Origin: a virus
Virus record (IMG/VR): IMGVR_UViG_3300023103_000007
Span: 1-52,332 of that record
Length of the DNA: 52,332 nucleotides
Reading direction: 5' to 3' (one strand)
Position 1 is the first letter of the stretch. Each line of letters starts with the position of its first letter. Below the pieces are notes generated by a model. That model made no database searches and was not told the origin of the DNA. It saw only the letters and a list, made by a program, of their open reading frames with translations. Below, piece by piece: positions 14,754 to 22,887 of the stretch. The translations under genes were made by a program, and so were the position numbers.

Positions 14754-15119
14754 ATGAGCAATAGAGACATAGTTGGGATAAGCAGGGATCGTCTTCGTCA
14801 CCTGCTTGAGGATGAGGCGACACTCGCTGCCCTTGAGGCTGGTGGTGTTGACAACTGGGAGTTCTATGGTGACTCTCTTGAAGATCACCTAAGCACTGAC
14901 GACAGCGGAGACACGATCACTGAGATAGATGACTTCGACAGTGCCGTGACCAGGGACGATGTTCATCTCTTCATGAGGGAGAGGGGTCTCTGCACCCCCT
15001 CCTGTGAGGAGTCAGTCCACCAGATGGACTGCTATCAGGAGGTATCCACTGAGTTCATGGAGTTCGTGATGAGTCGTCTTGGAGCATACGTGAGTAGTGA
15101 GGAGACAGAAGATGAGTGA
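14754..15119 (+). CDS. Acidic hypothetical protein
   Basis: 121 residues from ATG 14754 (site GGAGAGTAAG). It is very acidic (DDSGDTITEIDDFDSAVTRD and the tail SSEETEDE) and has a small cysteine set (GLCTPSCEESVHQMDC). It overlaps the next gene by 8 bases. It might mimic DNA or bind a basic partner; that is inference from charge only. Confidence 0.7.
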   Translation: MSNRDIVGISRDRLRHLLEDEATLAALEAGGVDNWEFYGDSLEDHLSTDDSGDTITEIDDFDSAVTRDDVHLFMRERGLCTPSCEESVHQMDCYQEVSTEFMEFVMSRLGAYVSSEETEDE

Positions 15120-15696
15120 TGTTGGGAGAATACTTGACGAGAGGCAGGCAACTCACGGAGACTATGGTGAGCATGCTGACTGCACACAGAGAACATCTAC
15201 TCTGTGGCAGAGCTACAGGAACTGGACTCAACTGTCTGTTGAGCAGCGTGAGACACTTCACATGATTGCTCACAAGGTCGGGAGGATCCTTACTGGTAAT
15301 CCTGACTATCCTGACCACTGGGATGACATATCAGGATACTCAACTCTGGTTAGTCGTCGTCTTCGTGAGACATTCATGGGAACTCACCAGGATGCTCTCA
15401 CCTATGCTCTCAGCCTCAGTGACATCACCCAGATGGCAGAGTTCCTCAGGATCTGGGAGAGTGGTAGTGTTGACATGCAGGAGTGGCCAGGATATGCATC
15501 CTACATCAGGACAGGAAGACTCGGGGAGCATCCAGATCAGCAGTCCTCAGCACAGACTGAGGTCGACCGACTCATCAGTGAGATGCACATCACCAGACCA
15601 GGAACACCAGAGGACGGAGGACACCACGATCCCGAGACCCCAGTCCCAGAGTTCCTACGAGGCTCTCCTGAGGACTCACAACAGAGTCAGGCGTGA
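15112..15696 (+). CDS. DUF6378-like phage protein
   Basis: 194 residues from ATG 15112, inside the end of the gene before. The N-terminal 90 residues match a common phage domain: ILDERQATHGDYGEHADC, then ETLHMIAHKVGRILTGNPDY and DHWDDISGYSTLV. The conserved H-G-D and D-H-W-D-D-I-x-G-Y motifs suggest a metal- or nucleotide-binding site, perhaps related to MazG-like folds. The C-terminal third is proline- and glutamine-rich and probably disordered. Function unknown; it lies upstream of the DNA polymerase. Confidence 0.75.
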   Translation: MSDVGRILDERQATHGDYGEHADCTQRTSTLWQSYRNWTQLSVEQRETLHMIAHKVGRILTGNPDYPDHWDDISGYSTLVSRRLRETFMGTHQDALTYALSLSDITQMAEFLRIWESGSVDMQEWPGYASYIRTGRLGEHPDQQSSAQTEVDRLISEMHITRPGTPEDGGHHDPETPVPEFLRGSPEDSQQSQA

Positions 15697-15722
15697 TCCT
15701 GACTGGTCAGACTGAGTAGTAC

Positions 15723-15745
15723 TGAGCCTCCCAGTGGGAGGCTCA
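15723..15745 (+). terminator. Perfect hairpin ahead of the DNA polymerase gene
   Basis: TGAGCCTCCC and GGGAGGCTCA pair over 10 bp with the loop AGT, 22 bases before the polymerase ATG. No T run follows, so it may limit or stabilise polymerase mRNA rather than stop transcription. It lies close to the ribosome site (TATGGAG). Confidence 0.55.
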
Positions 15746-15766
15746 TCACACATATGGAGATGACTC

Positions 15767-17755
15767 ATGGCAAGGAAGCCATCATACACAGGACAGATGC
15801 CACTCTTTAAACCAGAGAGTAGCTGGCAGGTTCCCACTGAGCTGCCGGACCTGAGGGGCGCAGAGCTACTGGCTCTCGACACAGAGACCAGGGACGATGG
15901 ACTGAGCTCCGGAAGAGGACCAGGCTGGGCTACCGGCGCGGGGAGGATCGTGGGAGTATCTGTGGCGGTGACAGGCAGGTCATGGTACATACCAGTGGCT
16001 CACCCAGAGACCCAGTGCTTCGACAGGGAGGCCGTGGGTCGGTGGCTCGGCGACCTGATCAGCAGCGCTGGAGCCTGTGTGTTCCAGAATGCACCCTATG
16101 ATCTCGGCTGGCTCAGGAGGGAGTGGGGCATCTCCCCTCCCCGACAGGTGCACGACACTGTGGCTCTTGCCTATATGCTGGATGAGAATCGCCTCACCTA
16201 TCGTCTGGATGATCTCTGCAGGTGGCAGGGAGTCCCAGGAAAGGATGAGACTGGTCTCCGTGAGGCGGCTGCGGCCTATGGTGTGGACCCAAAGGCTGAG
16301 CTCTGGAGGCTTCCTGCTCGGTACGTAGGTTCCTACGCAGAGAGGGATGCTGAGTCCTGTCTTGAGCTGTTCCACAAGTTTCATCCTCAGGTTGTGGAGC
16401 AGGGTCTGACTGATGCCTATCAGCTGGAGATGGACCTCATTCCCATGATTCTGGAGATGAGGTGGCGTGGTGTCTGCATAGACATGTCTGCGGCTGAGCA
16501 GGTGAGGGGTGAGATGCAGTCCCTGGTGGACCAGAAGCTTGCTGAGATTGCGAGGAACCTGGGATCCTCTCGCCCTGTCGACATGAAAGACGTGAGGTCC
16601 CCAGCATGGCTCGAGAGAACCTTTACTCAGGAGGGGGTTCCCTTCAGCAGAACACCCAAGACAGGGAGAGGATCCTTTGAGTCTAAGTGGATGTCGAAGT
16701 TTGATCACTGGCTCCCCCGGCTGGTCTCACAGGCGACTATGCTTCACGATGCTGGTGAGAAGTTCATACGACAGTACATCATGGATTTTACCCACATGGG
16801 TCGTCTACACGCAGAGATACACCAGTTCCGTGGGGAGGAGCGGGGAGGGACGCGCAGCTATCGGTTGGCATACTCCAATCCTCCCCTGCAGCAGATGCCG
16901 GCTCGTGTGCCGGAGATCTCCAGGGCTATTCGTGGTCTGTTCCTGCCGGAGTCTGGAGACCTGTGGGCTGCTCTCGACTATAGTCAGCAGGAGTATAGAC
17001 TCATTGCTCACTTTGCTGCTGTCTGCAGGATGACTGGAGCTGATGAGGCTGTCGCCAGGTACGAGGAGAATCCCAACACTGACTTCCACCAGATGGTTGC
17101 TGACATGGCTCAGATACCGAGGAAGCAGGCAAAGAACATAAACTTCGGCATCGCGTATGGTGAGGGTAAGCACAAGCTCGCAGCTGACCTGGGTGTTCCG
17201 CTGGACGAGGCAGTGAGACTTCTGGAGTCTGTCGACAGCAACGCACCATTCGTGCGCAGACTGTCAGAGTTCTGCTCCAAGCGTGCTGAGCAGCGAGGAT
17301 ACATAAAGCTGCTCGATGGTGCTCGATCCAGGTTCGATGACTGGGAGCCAAGGTGGAGGGATAGGACAGCAGAGAGTGAGAGTAGACTACCATGCAATCC
17401 CTGCTCTCTGGATGAGGCTCGCAGGAGGATCGCAGACCCACAGCACCCCTGGTCAGGCAAACTGAAGAGAGCCTTTACACACAAGTCCATGAACAGACTT
17501 ATACAGGGCTCAGCTGCTCGTCAGACAAAGAGGGCTATGTTGGCCTGCTGGCGCGAGGGTATCATACCTCTCCTGCAGATGCACGACGAGCTTGACTTCT
17601 CAGTTGGTGATGAGACCATGGCTCGTCGTGCACAGCAGATAATGGTGGAGACAGTCCCCCTCATGGTGCCTGTTGTCGTTGACGCAGAGTTCGGTAGGAG
17701 CTGGGGTGAGGCCACTCACTCAGAGTGGTTGTCAGCTCTTGCCAGTGTCTCCTGA
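15767..17755 (+). CDS. Family A DNA polymerase with 3'-5' exonuclease domain
   Basis: 662 residues, the phage replicative polymerase. Exonuclease motifs: I LLALDTETRDDG (D38, E40), II VFQNAPYDLGWL, III SYAERDAESCLEL. Polymerase motifs: A LWAALDYSQQEYRLIAHFA, B RKQAKNINFGIAYG, C LLQMHDELDFSV. Motif B has phenylalanine (NFG) where T7 and T. aquaticus differ, so it should discriminate against dideoxynucleotides. There is no 5'-3' exonuclease domain. It is the last gene of the rightward arm; its end overlaps a convergent gene by 24 bases. Confidence 0.97.
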   Translation: MARKPSYTGQMPLFKPESSWQVPTELPDLRGAELLALDTETRDDGLSSGRGPGWATGAGRIVGVSVAVTGRSWYIPVAHPETQCFDREAVGRWLGDLISSAGACVFQNAPYDLGWLRREWGISPPRQVHDTVALAYMLDENRLTYRLDDLCRWQGVPGKDETGLREAAAAYGVDPKAELWRLPARYVGSYAERDAESCLELFHKFHPQVVEQGLTDAYQLEMDLIPMILEMRWRGVCIDMSAAEQVRGEMQSLVDQKLAEIARNLGSSRPVDMKDVRSPAWLERTFTQEGVPFSRTPKTGRGSFESKWMSKFDHWLPRLVSQATMLHDAGEKFIRQYIMDFTHMGRLHAEIHQFRGEERGGTRSYRLAYSNPPLQQMPARVPEISRAIRGLFLPESGDLWAALDYSQQEYRLIAHFAAVCRMTGADEAVARYEENPNTDFHQMVADMAQIPRKQAKNINFGIAYGEGKHKLAADLGVPLDEAVRLLESVDSNAPFVRRLSEFCSKRAEQRGYIKLLDGARSRFDDWEPRWRDRTAESESRLPCNPCSLDEARRRIADPQHPWSGKLKRAFTHKSMNRLIQGSAARQTKRAMLACWREGIIPLLQMHDELDFSVGDETMARRAQQIMVETVPLMVPVVVDAEFGRSWGEATHSEWLSALASVS

Positions 17756-17992
17756 GTCCTCAGACGTGAGTACATCCTCTGGGAGTTTACCGAGAAGCTC
17801 CCAGTTCTCACAGATTGTTCTTATGATGTATTTACTCTTGAACTCTATGTCTGGTCTCACCTGACACACTCTCCCTGATGATGGGTGACTGAGGAACACT
17901 ACTGTTACCAGCTCCTCATCTTGAGTGCCTTGATCTACTATATTTCGAGCTAGACCATGCACTATGTGTGGTGTATGTCTCTCCCTCATCAT
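17732..17992 (-). CDS. Small conserved hypothetical protein
   Basis: 86 residues, ATG 17992 overlapping the stop of the gene before by ATGA. It is the last gene of the leftward arm and its 3' end overlaps the polymerase gene tail to tail. It has a beta-rich core (EELVTVVFLSHPSSGRVCQV) then a tryptophan helix (YIIRTICENWELLGKLPEDV). No named family. The 17779 hairpin lies inside the coding sequence. Confidence 0.65.
   Translation of the reverse strand: MMRERHTPHIVHGLARNIVDQGTQDEELVTVVFLSHPSSGRVCQVRPDIEFKSKYIIRTICENWELLGKLPEDVLTSEDSGDTGKS
17779..17804 (+). terminator. Terminator hairpin where the two early arms meet
   Basis: CTGGGAGTTT and AAGCTCCCAG form a 10 bp stem (one G-T pair) with the loop ACCGAG, 24 bases after the polymerase stop, followed by TTCTCACAGATTGTTCTT. 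It is placed to stop rightward transcription at the convergence point. Confidence 0.65.
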
Positions 17993-18642
17993 GATATCTC
18001 TCCGCTAGATAGAGTGACGGAGTATCCTGCCTGGTATCCGTCCATGAAGGAGGGAGTTGCACGAGTTGGGAGTGATCTTCTGGGTTTGATGTCGGGATAC
18101 AGATCTCTCATGAAGTCTCCTGCCTGCTCGAGCTCAGACTTGTAGAGGACAGGAAGTCGGCTGTCCCCAGAGGCTGCTCCTCGTCCCTCCTCAGCCTCCA
18201 CTGAAAGCCTGTAGAGGCGAGCAGCTATGCTGGTGCCGCACCCCCTCTCGAAGTTGAGTCGCTCTCTCCTGACCAGGCTGTATTCTCTTGCCATCCTGAC
18301 CACTGTCCTGTCAAGGTGCATCATCATCTCTACAGCAACTCTTGCTCTGTCAGGACGACCTACTATACCCAACTTCCTTTCTCTGCTATATATGATTGCC
18401 TCGCACATGTACAACTTGGCACAGGCACTGTACAGTGTTATCCTCCACTTGTCCGTATACGTGAAGCTCTGTATGGTCTCCGTGATACTATTACCTGTGT
18501 CGGGACCAACGTCCGACAGGGTCAGACCCTCCCTGAGGAGGATCTCCTGCGCCTTCTGAGCAAGAGCCTCTGCCTCGTGCTCACTACTGGTGCTCTCGGC
18601 CTTGGCCAGCAGTTTCCTGACCTTCTCTAGTGTCTTACTCAC
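17989..18642 (-). CDS. DUF2786-family protein
   Basis: 217 residues, GTG start at 18642 with the ribosome site AGGAGGATACCT. The N-terminus KTLEKVRKLLAKAESTSSEH then EAEALAQKAQEILL is the DUF2786 signature, found in phages and some cellular proteins. The middle (WRITLYSACAKLYMCEAIIY) corresponds to the metallopeptidase-like C-terminal domain usually fused to it; no H-E-x-x-H is visible. Start and stop overlap the neighbours by 4 bases each. Function unknown. Confidence 0.85.
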   Translation of the reverse strand: MSKTLEKVRKLLAKAESTSSEHEAEALAQKAQEILLREGLTLSDVGPDTGNSITETIQSFTYTDKWRITLYSACAKLYMCEAIIYSRERKLGIVGRPDRARVAVEMMMHLDRTVVRMAREYSLVRRERLNFERGCGTSIAARLYRLSVEAEEGRGAASGDSRLPVLYKSELEQAGDFMRDLYPDIKPRRSLPTRATPSFMDGYQAGYSVTLSSGEIS

Positions 18643-18893
18643 AGGTATCCTCCTGTCGCCTCGATGTCCTCAAGAGCACATACCAGACCATCGAAGTCCT
18701 CCTCCGGACCGAGGAGACCAGCCAGCTCAAGGACTGTGTCAATGTCTACACCATAGTCCTCTGCCATACACTCGAGGTATTCCCGTCGGTTCTTGTACCC
18801 ACTCTCTGTGTAAATGCTCACTGCTCTCTCCATATGTGTGATCCGCGCTACAGACACACTATAGCGCGGATCATCAGTCCTGTAAAGCCCCAT
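18639..18893 (-). CDS. Small acidic hypothetical protein
   Basis: 84 residues if started at ATG 18893, nine bases after the stop of the gene before. That start has no ribosome site, and a promoter (18858-18886) lies inside the first codons. The transcript from it would first use ATG 18833, giving 64 residues (MERAVSIYTESGYKNRREYL onward) with almost no leader. The C-terminal helix is acidic (LLGPEEDFDGLVCALEDIEA). Two start forms may exist. No family recognised. Confidence 0.6.
   Translation of the reverse strand: MGLYRTDDPRYSVSVARITHMERAVSIYTESGYKNRREYLECMAEDYGVDIDTVLELAGLLGPEEDFDGLVCALEDIEATGGYL
18839..18886 (-). promoter_or_regulatory. Promoter with palindromic operator around its -10
   Basis: Minus strand TTTACA (18881-18886), 17 bases, TATAGT (18858-18863). 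TGATCCGCGCT (18839-18849) and AGCGCGGATCA (18863-18873) are perfect inverted arms of 11 bp on both sides of the -10, so a dimeric repressor bound there would block it. Confidence 0.75.
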
Positions 18894-18901
18894 GTAGAGG
18901 T

Positions 18902-19948
18902 CTAGTCGAGAGCCTCTCCAATCTTGTCACTGAGGGACTCAAGAGAGTTCCTGAGGGTGTCCAGCTCATCCTCGCTGAGGACAGACTGCTTCCTAATACT
19001 CTCACGAATCTCGTCTATCTCATCACGGACATCAGAGAGAGTAACTGTACTTCTACTCACCTGGTTGTAATAGTGTGCTGGAGGTTGCAGCTTAGGTATG
19101 ACGTCATCACCCTCATAGTGCATATCCCTAGCCACCCGCTTGACTCTCTCACTGGCATAGTCCCAGTCAATAGTGCTCTCCCAGCTGTCTCGTGCAGCAA
19201 CAGCAGTCCTGATCACCCCCTCCGGACAGTCGTATCGAGACAGCTGGGAGACTACACAGTACGCTGCAGTCCACTGGGATGCCAGTGTTCTGTCCTCAGT
19301 CAGGGTCATATCAGTCAGGAAGTTGTACGTATGTCGTGATGGCTTCTCAAGATCACACACACGAATTCCACGATAGTACAAGTGTTGGCTCTCTCCCTCC
19401 AGTATCTGCAAGTCCCTCTCTCCCTCATATAGCACAGCCCTACTCTCTTGAAGAAAGACTGACTCCTCACCCTCAGCAATCTCGGCGAACCCCTCCCCGA
19501 TCACCCTGATGACTGTCTGTCCTGACACAAGCGGTGAGGGGGTCTGTGTGCTGCTGTGTACAGATGTGCTACCATTCTCGTCTAGAGTATTACTCTGTAG
19601 CTCACGAAATGCCTGCCACAGCTTCCAGTGCTTTCCCAGCTCAGTCGTGAAGGGGAGGGACTCATACTGCCACTTGGAGAGTAGTCCTGAGCGTCTCTTC
19701 ATGCGAACATGACTGAACTCTGCTCCGCGGAAGCTGTCGCTCTTGGTGTACAGCACATACTCCACGCCATCTATGTTCATCTCCACCTGTCCTCCGTGAC
19801 GTAGGATGACGGCGATGGCGTACTTGAGGCCAGTGCCGAACTGACCTATTGGGCTCCTGGTGCATGGCTTGGCACTCATCCCGAAGGTGGTTATGGCGCG
19901 TATGTCCAGCGACCCTGGTGTGGTGAACTCAGTGTATCTCTCAGTCAT
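18902..19948 (-). CDS. GHKL ATPase-fold protein
   Basis: 348 residues. ITTFGMSAKP followed by RSPIGQFGTGLKYAIAVILR (about residues 19-50) matches the G1 ATP-lid region of GHKL (HSP90/MutL/histidine kinase) ATPases, with the N-box expected just upstream. The C-terminal 60 residues are a charged helix (DVRDEIDEIRESIRKQ) likely to form a coiled coil. Such stand-alone ATPases are frequent in phages; the substrate is unknown. ATG 19948 follows GAGGACACTACA. Confidence 0.75.
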   Translation of the reverse strand: MTERYTEFTTPGSLDIRAITTFGMSAKPCTRSPIGQFGTGLKYAIAVILRHGGQVEMNIDGVEYVLYTKSDSFRGAEFSHVRMKRRSGLLSKWQYESLPFTTELGKHWKLWQAFRELQSNTLDENGSTSVHSSTQTPSPLVSGQTVIRVIGEGFAEIAEGEESVFLQESRAVLYEGERDLQILEGESQHLYYRGIRVCDLEKPSRHTYNFLTDMTLTEDRTLASQWTAAYCVVSQLSRYDCPEGVIRTAVAARDSWESTIDWDYASERVKRVARDMHYEGDDVIPKLQPPAHYYNQVSRSTVTLSDVRDEIDEIRESIRKQSVLSEDELDTLRNSLESLSDKIGEALD

Positions 19949-19959
19949 TGTAGTGTCCT

Positions 19960-20133
19960 CTATGATATGTTGTCTATGTTGATGGCTATCATCAGGTTTA
20001 TCAGTGATGGTAGAGAGAGGATAATCCTCTCTCTTAGTGTAAGTCTGGGGTCTACTACTGCCTGACCCAGCATCTTTCCTCCAATCAAGCCAGCAAGACC
20101 CAGTAGTGACAGAGTGAGGAGGTTATGCTCCAC
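19960..20133 (-). CDS. Small membrane protein
   Basis: 57 residues from GTG 20133, chosen for the strong site GGGAGGCAATGC; it overlaps the end of the phosphoesterase gene. Hydrophobic segments LLTLSLLGLAGLIGG and IILSLPSLINLMIAI suggest two membrane passes around a charged turn (DPRLTLRERI). No family recognised. Confidence 0.65.
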   Translation of the reverse strand: MEHNLLTLSLLGLAGLIGGKMLGQAVVDPRLTLRERIILSLPSLINLMIAINIDNIS

Positions 20134-20659
20134 GCATTGCCTCCCAGACTGCATCCTGCAGCAGCCAGGGACGAAAGTCGTTGCCGTCAACACCAACGTC
20201 CAGACGACCATGTCTCTCTCGTCGGGAGACGACGGGACAGTGACTGTGTCCATGTAGGTGAACAGCACCATGATGCTGTCCGTTCCACCTCTCAATGGGA
20301 AAGTGAAACATCACCACCTTCAGGTCTCGTGACTCCTCCACTGGACTGGGGTGCTTCACCTCACAGTAGGCAGAGACATAGTCCCACTCCGAGGGAGCTG
20401 TGCTACCCTGAACCCTGTCGTGATTCCCCCTGACCAAGAACTTCCTACCCCTCAATTGGCGCAGGTAGGACTTGCATACTGCTGGACTCCCCAGAGAGAA
20501 GTCCCCCAGGACATACACCTGGTCCCTCTCAGTGATGATCTCGTTCCACCTCTCTATGATGACACTGTCCATCTCCTCAATAGTCTTGAATGGTCGTCGG
20601 CAGTGTCGCAGTATGTTCTCATGCCCAAGATGTAGATCAGATGTTACGAATGTCCTCAT
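20123..20659 (-). CDS. Calcineurin-like metallophosphoesterase
   Basis: 178 residues. All metal motifs are present: FVTSDLHLGHENI (D-x-H), VYVLGDFSLGS (G-D), FLVRGNHDR (G-N-H-D), VVMFHFP (H) and HLHGHSHCP (G-H-x-H). The length matches the small phage/YfcE-like group, which cleaves phosphodiesters of nucleotides or nucleic acid ends. It overlaps both neighbours. Possible roles are 2',3'-cyclic nucleotide cleavage, DNA repair or countering a nucleotide-signalling defence; the sequence does not decide. Confidence 0.92.
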   Translation of the reverse strand: MRTFVTSDLHLGHENILRHCRRPFKTIEEMDSVIIERWNEIITERDQVYVLGDFSLGSPAVCKSYLRQLRGRKFLVRGNHDRVQGSTAPSEWDYVSAYCEVKHPSPVEESRDLKVVMFHFPIERWNGQHHGAVHLHGHSHCPVVSRRERHGRLDVGVDGNDFRPWLLQDAVWEAMRGA

Positions 20660-20949
20660 GATGACTCCCTGTCGTATGCAGCCAGAACCATAGTGGTGGC
20701 CTGCGCCAGTGTACTCACGCTGTGATGCACCCAGACCCTGATATCCTCACTGAGCCTCACCTCCCTGTACTCCACGTCCGGACAGGGGTGCCGGAGACGA
20801 TCATACTCTCCACCTATGCAGAGAGACCAAGAGTCCCCACTCCTCACCTCCTGCTCTACTCTAGTACTCACTACTCCCCTGCATACATGATCATCCTCAT
20901 CACGGATGTCAGTCCTGCAGTGAGGGCAGACTATCTCATAGTGTCCCAT
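20656..20949 (-). CDS. Zinc-ribbon-like hypothetical protein
   Basis: 97 residues from ATG 20949, which has GAGGAGGACAGAG before it (the frame is open to 20973). The start EIVCPHCRTDIRDEDDHVC has a CxxC and a further Cys that could form half a zinc ribbon. It overlaps the phosphoesterase start by ATGA. The C-terminal helix (VSTLAQATTMVLAAYDRE) is unremarkable. Function unknown. Confidence 0.65.
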   Translation of the reverse strand: MGHYEIVCPHCRTDIRDEDDHVCRGVVSTRVEQEVRSGDSWSLCIGGEYDRLRHPCPDVEYREVRLSEDIRVWVHHSVSTLAQATTMVLAAYDRESS

Positions 20950-20976
20950 CTCTGTCCTCCTCTGTAGACTCACTCA

Positions 20977-21471
20977 CTATACACCATTGTCGTCAGGAAG
21001 TAAACCCCTCATCCTGATGTACTCCCTCTGCCGCCTCATCTCCTGCCTGGACAGAGAGTGACACTGCTGCAGAGCCCAGCCACCACGACGATGACCAACA
21101 CTCAGGATCATCCCCCCCGCGCTCCTCAGGATGGCGAGAGCCTCCTTCTCTGTCGGGGAGGGGTCTCTTGTCCCTGGCTCCTGCCACCTCGAGCCGCTGC
21201 TGTGGTTCGTGATGGGTGTGCGAAGCTCACTCCTGATCATCTGCAGAGCCCACATGGACTCACTGTGCAGGACCACCTCCTCCAGAGCTACTGGGATCCC
21301 CAGGGAGACCACCCACTGCAGCCCAAGGACTACCGCCCAGAGCTCCGCCTGGTTGCTACTGGTGAGGACGGCAGGTATCCTGCCACTCGTCCTCTGCCCG
21401 TAGCACAGAGCTGCCCACCCTGCGGCTCCTGTCCGGGGACAGTACGAGGCTCCAGTGACCACACTCAGCAC
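20977..21471 (-). CDS. RNase H-fold protein with lost catalytic residues
   Basis: 164 residues from GTG 21471, overlapping the stop of the gene before (the frame is open to 21531). The RNase HI fold is recognisable: ASYCPRTGAAGWAALCYG, then SSNQAELWAVVLGLQ, then VVLHSESMWALQMI and a C-terminal SVGHRRGG. The first catalytic Asp (usually T-D-A/G-S) is Gly, the third (usually S-D-S) is Glu, and the last is not found, while the second (Glu in AELWAV) is kept. It is probably inactive as a nuclease and may bind RNA-DNA hybrids or a partner. Confidence 0.75.
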   Translation of the reverse strand: MLSVVTGASYCPRTGAAGWAALCYGQRTSGRIPAVLTSSNQAELWAVVLGLQWVVSLGIPVALEEVVLHSESMWALQMIRSELRTPITNHSSGSRWQEPGTRDPSPTEKEALAILRSAGGMILSVGHRRGGWALQQCHSLSRQEMRRQREYIRMRGLLPDDNGV

Positions 21472-21749
21472 GGCTGCAGTCCCGTGTGAGCTGATATCTC
21501 CTGCAGTGTCCTGGCTGAGCAGAAGTGCCACACAGTCTCATCCACTACCACCCTTCCAGTGACACTCTGCAGCAGCTCTCTTGCTCTGCGATAGTTGCTG
21601 ACCACCAGAACAGTGTCTCCGTGACCTGGCCTGATATCAGCTAGTGTCCGACGGAGAGCTGTGGCTCTACTCCGGCTGTGTACTATCACGGTGTGCGGCT
21701 CCTGTCCCATCTCCCTCACCATTTTATCTGTCTCCACAAACACACTCAT
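21465..21749 (-). CDS. Small Rossmann-like hypothetical protein
   Basis: 94 residues from ATG 21749 (GGAGGGTGAT before it), overlapping the tiny membrane gene upstream by ATGA. Two strands followed by small turns, HTVIVHSRSRATALRRTL and DTVLVVSNYRRARELLQS, suggest a short alpha/beta fold like the first half of a helicase or nucleotide-binding domain, but no P-loop is present. No family recognised. Confidence 0.6.
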   Translation of the reverse strand: MSVFVETDKMVREMGQEPHTVIVHSRSRATALRRTLADIRPGHGDTVLVVSNYRRARELLQSVTGRVVVDETVWHFCSARTLQEISAHTGLQPC

Positions 21750-21853
21750 ATCACCCTCCACAGGTATACTGGCTCATGAAGCCACCTCAGCGCAGTCACT
21801 AGAGTCACACCAAGAGCGAGAAGCAGGAGCGCAGTCAGTATCCACCTGATCAC
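21746..21853 (-). CDS. 35-residue single-pass membrane peptide
   Basis: GTG 21853 overlaps the previous stop (GTGA) and its own stop overlaps the next ATG (ATGA), so it is coupled on both sides; such coupling argues that it is real. The sequence is a single hydrophobic span, WILTALLLLALGVTLVTAL, with a basic residue before and a short aromatic tail (HEPVYLWRV). Too short for a family assignment. Confidence 0.6.
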   Translation of the reverse strand: MIRWILTALLLLALGVTLVTALRWLHEPVYLWRVI

Positions 21854-22296
21854 AGCTGTCTCTCCACCACACTCACACTGGTCATCATGGTGACCCTGGC
21901 CACCACCTGATCACCAGCCCCATCACGAGTCAGTCTCAAGGCTTCACCTCTCGCTCTCTCCTCCGCCATCATCTCCAGACCAGAGACAGAGAGAACAACC
22001 CAGACACAGTCCCCTCCACTGTCGGTTGGCTCAGCATCGCTCCCTCTCCTTGGTATCTTTCTTCCTGGCTTCCCGCCAGGAGTAGTTCTCCCAGTTGGTA
22101 TGTACGCAGTGACGTCAGTCCTCTCGTACATACCTGACCCAACACGGATAATGTCACCCGACCTCATCAACCTCACCATACATCCACTGGCAGAGCCAGG
22201 GGTCACTCCAGTATCCCTGACCACCTCACTCACGTGAAACCTCTGCCCGCAGCGGAGGGAGTGAACCCACTCAACTATCCTCTGTGTCTGGCTCAT
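21850..22296 (-). CDS. Winged-helix-like DNA-binding protein
   Basis: 148 residues from ATG 22296 (GAGGAGACAGAG before it). The first 65 residues read as a winged helix: QRIVEWVHSLRCGQRFHVSE, VVRDTGVTPGSASGCMVRLM and a wing SGDIIRVGSGMYER. A proline- and glycine-rich linker follows, then a hydrophobic helical end. It may regulate one of the palindromic promoters in this arm. It is in an operon with the NPKR paralogue before it. Confidence 0.7.
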   Translation of the reverse strand: MSQTQRIVEWVHSLRCGQRFHVSEVVRDTGVTPGSASGCMVRLMRSGDIIRVGSGMYERTDVTAYIPTGRTTPGGKPGRKIPRRGSDAEPTDSGGDCVWVVLSVSGLEMMAEERARGEALRLTRDGAGDQVVARVTMMTSVSVVERQL

Positions 22297-22306
22297 CTCT
22301 GTCTCC

Positions 22307-22804
22307 TCACTGCTCTGGGGTGGTCGGGGAGGGATCCTGGGTCGGCTCATCGGTCGGCTGGGCTGGGTTGACCACACGAATGTGACCATGGTCCACGTTC
22401 CAGCAGAGGTCAGCACGCTGACGGAATCGGGGCTTGTCAGGCTGGAGAGCCTGAGCCCTGTCCAGGAACTCACCGACCGTCATCCCTGTTCGGTACAGGG
22501 CGAATATCTGGTGAGCCTTACTGCGAGCACGCTTCGGATTGCATGGTGCCAGCACCTCAATTACCTGATCCTCGGAGAAGTATCCCCTCCCCGCTCCCCG
22601 ACGACGCTCGTCACTCACTGTGTCGTCCAGGTCATGCAGGAACTTGTCCTCCCCAACATAGCACCCCTCTGTGTCCATCAGCTTCTGCAGTCGGCGCTCA
22701 GCTGTGTCACGGTCGCTGAACTTCTTGACTGGCCTGTCGCTCAGGGCGTTGTAGAGCTCGACTATCTTCGCCAGGCTCAGGCTGCTCAGCGGTATCTTCC
22801 TCAT
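22307..22804 (-). CDS. NPKR-domain protein, paralogue 2
   Basis: 165 residues. The N-terminal half (LSLAKIVELYNALSDRPVKK, then DRDTAERRLQKLMDTEG) resembles the AsnC/ParB-like helical region of several phage proteins. Residues 93-140 carry NPKRARSKAHQIFALYRTGM, TVGEFLDRAQ and ADLCWNVDHGHIRV, the full form of the domain shared with paralogues at 8193 and 26824. The tail is proline-rich. It is the first gene after the promoter at 22837-22865. A regulatory or DNA-binding role is inferred from position and charge. Confidence 0.75.
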   Translation of the reverse strand: MRKIPLSSLSLAKIVELYNALSDRPVKKFSDRDTAERRLQKLMDTEGCYVGEDKFLHDLDDTVSDERRRGAGRGYFSEDQVIEVLAPCNPKRARSKAHQIFALYRTGMTVGEFLDRAQALQPDKPRFRQRADLCWNVDHGHIRVVNPAQPTDEPTQDPSPTTPEQ

Positions 22805-22836
22805 TGTCTTCTCTCCTTGTGTCTTACCTGAGACAG

Positions 22837-22865
22837 ATCATAGCTCATGATCTCAGGGCTGTAAA
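22837..22865 (-). promoter_or_regulatory. Promoter of the NPKR paralogue 2 operon
   Basis: Minus strand TTTACA, 17 bases, TATGAT with GAGC before the -10. A palindrome, TTATAC-CTTA-GTATAA (22888-22903), lies upstream; the same palindrome sits at exactly the same distance from the -35 at 24080-24085. Confidence 0.78.
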
Positions 22866-22887
22866 GCGAAATGTTGATGAATCTGTG

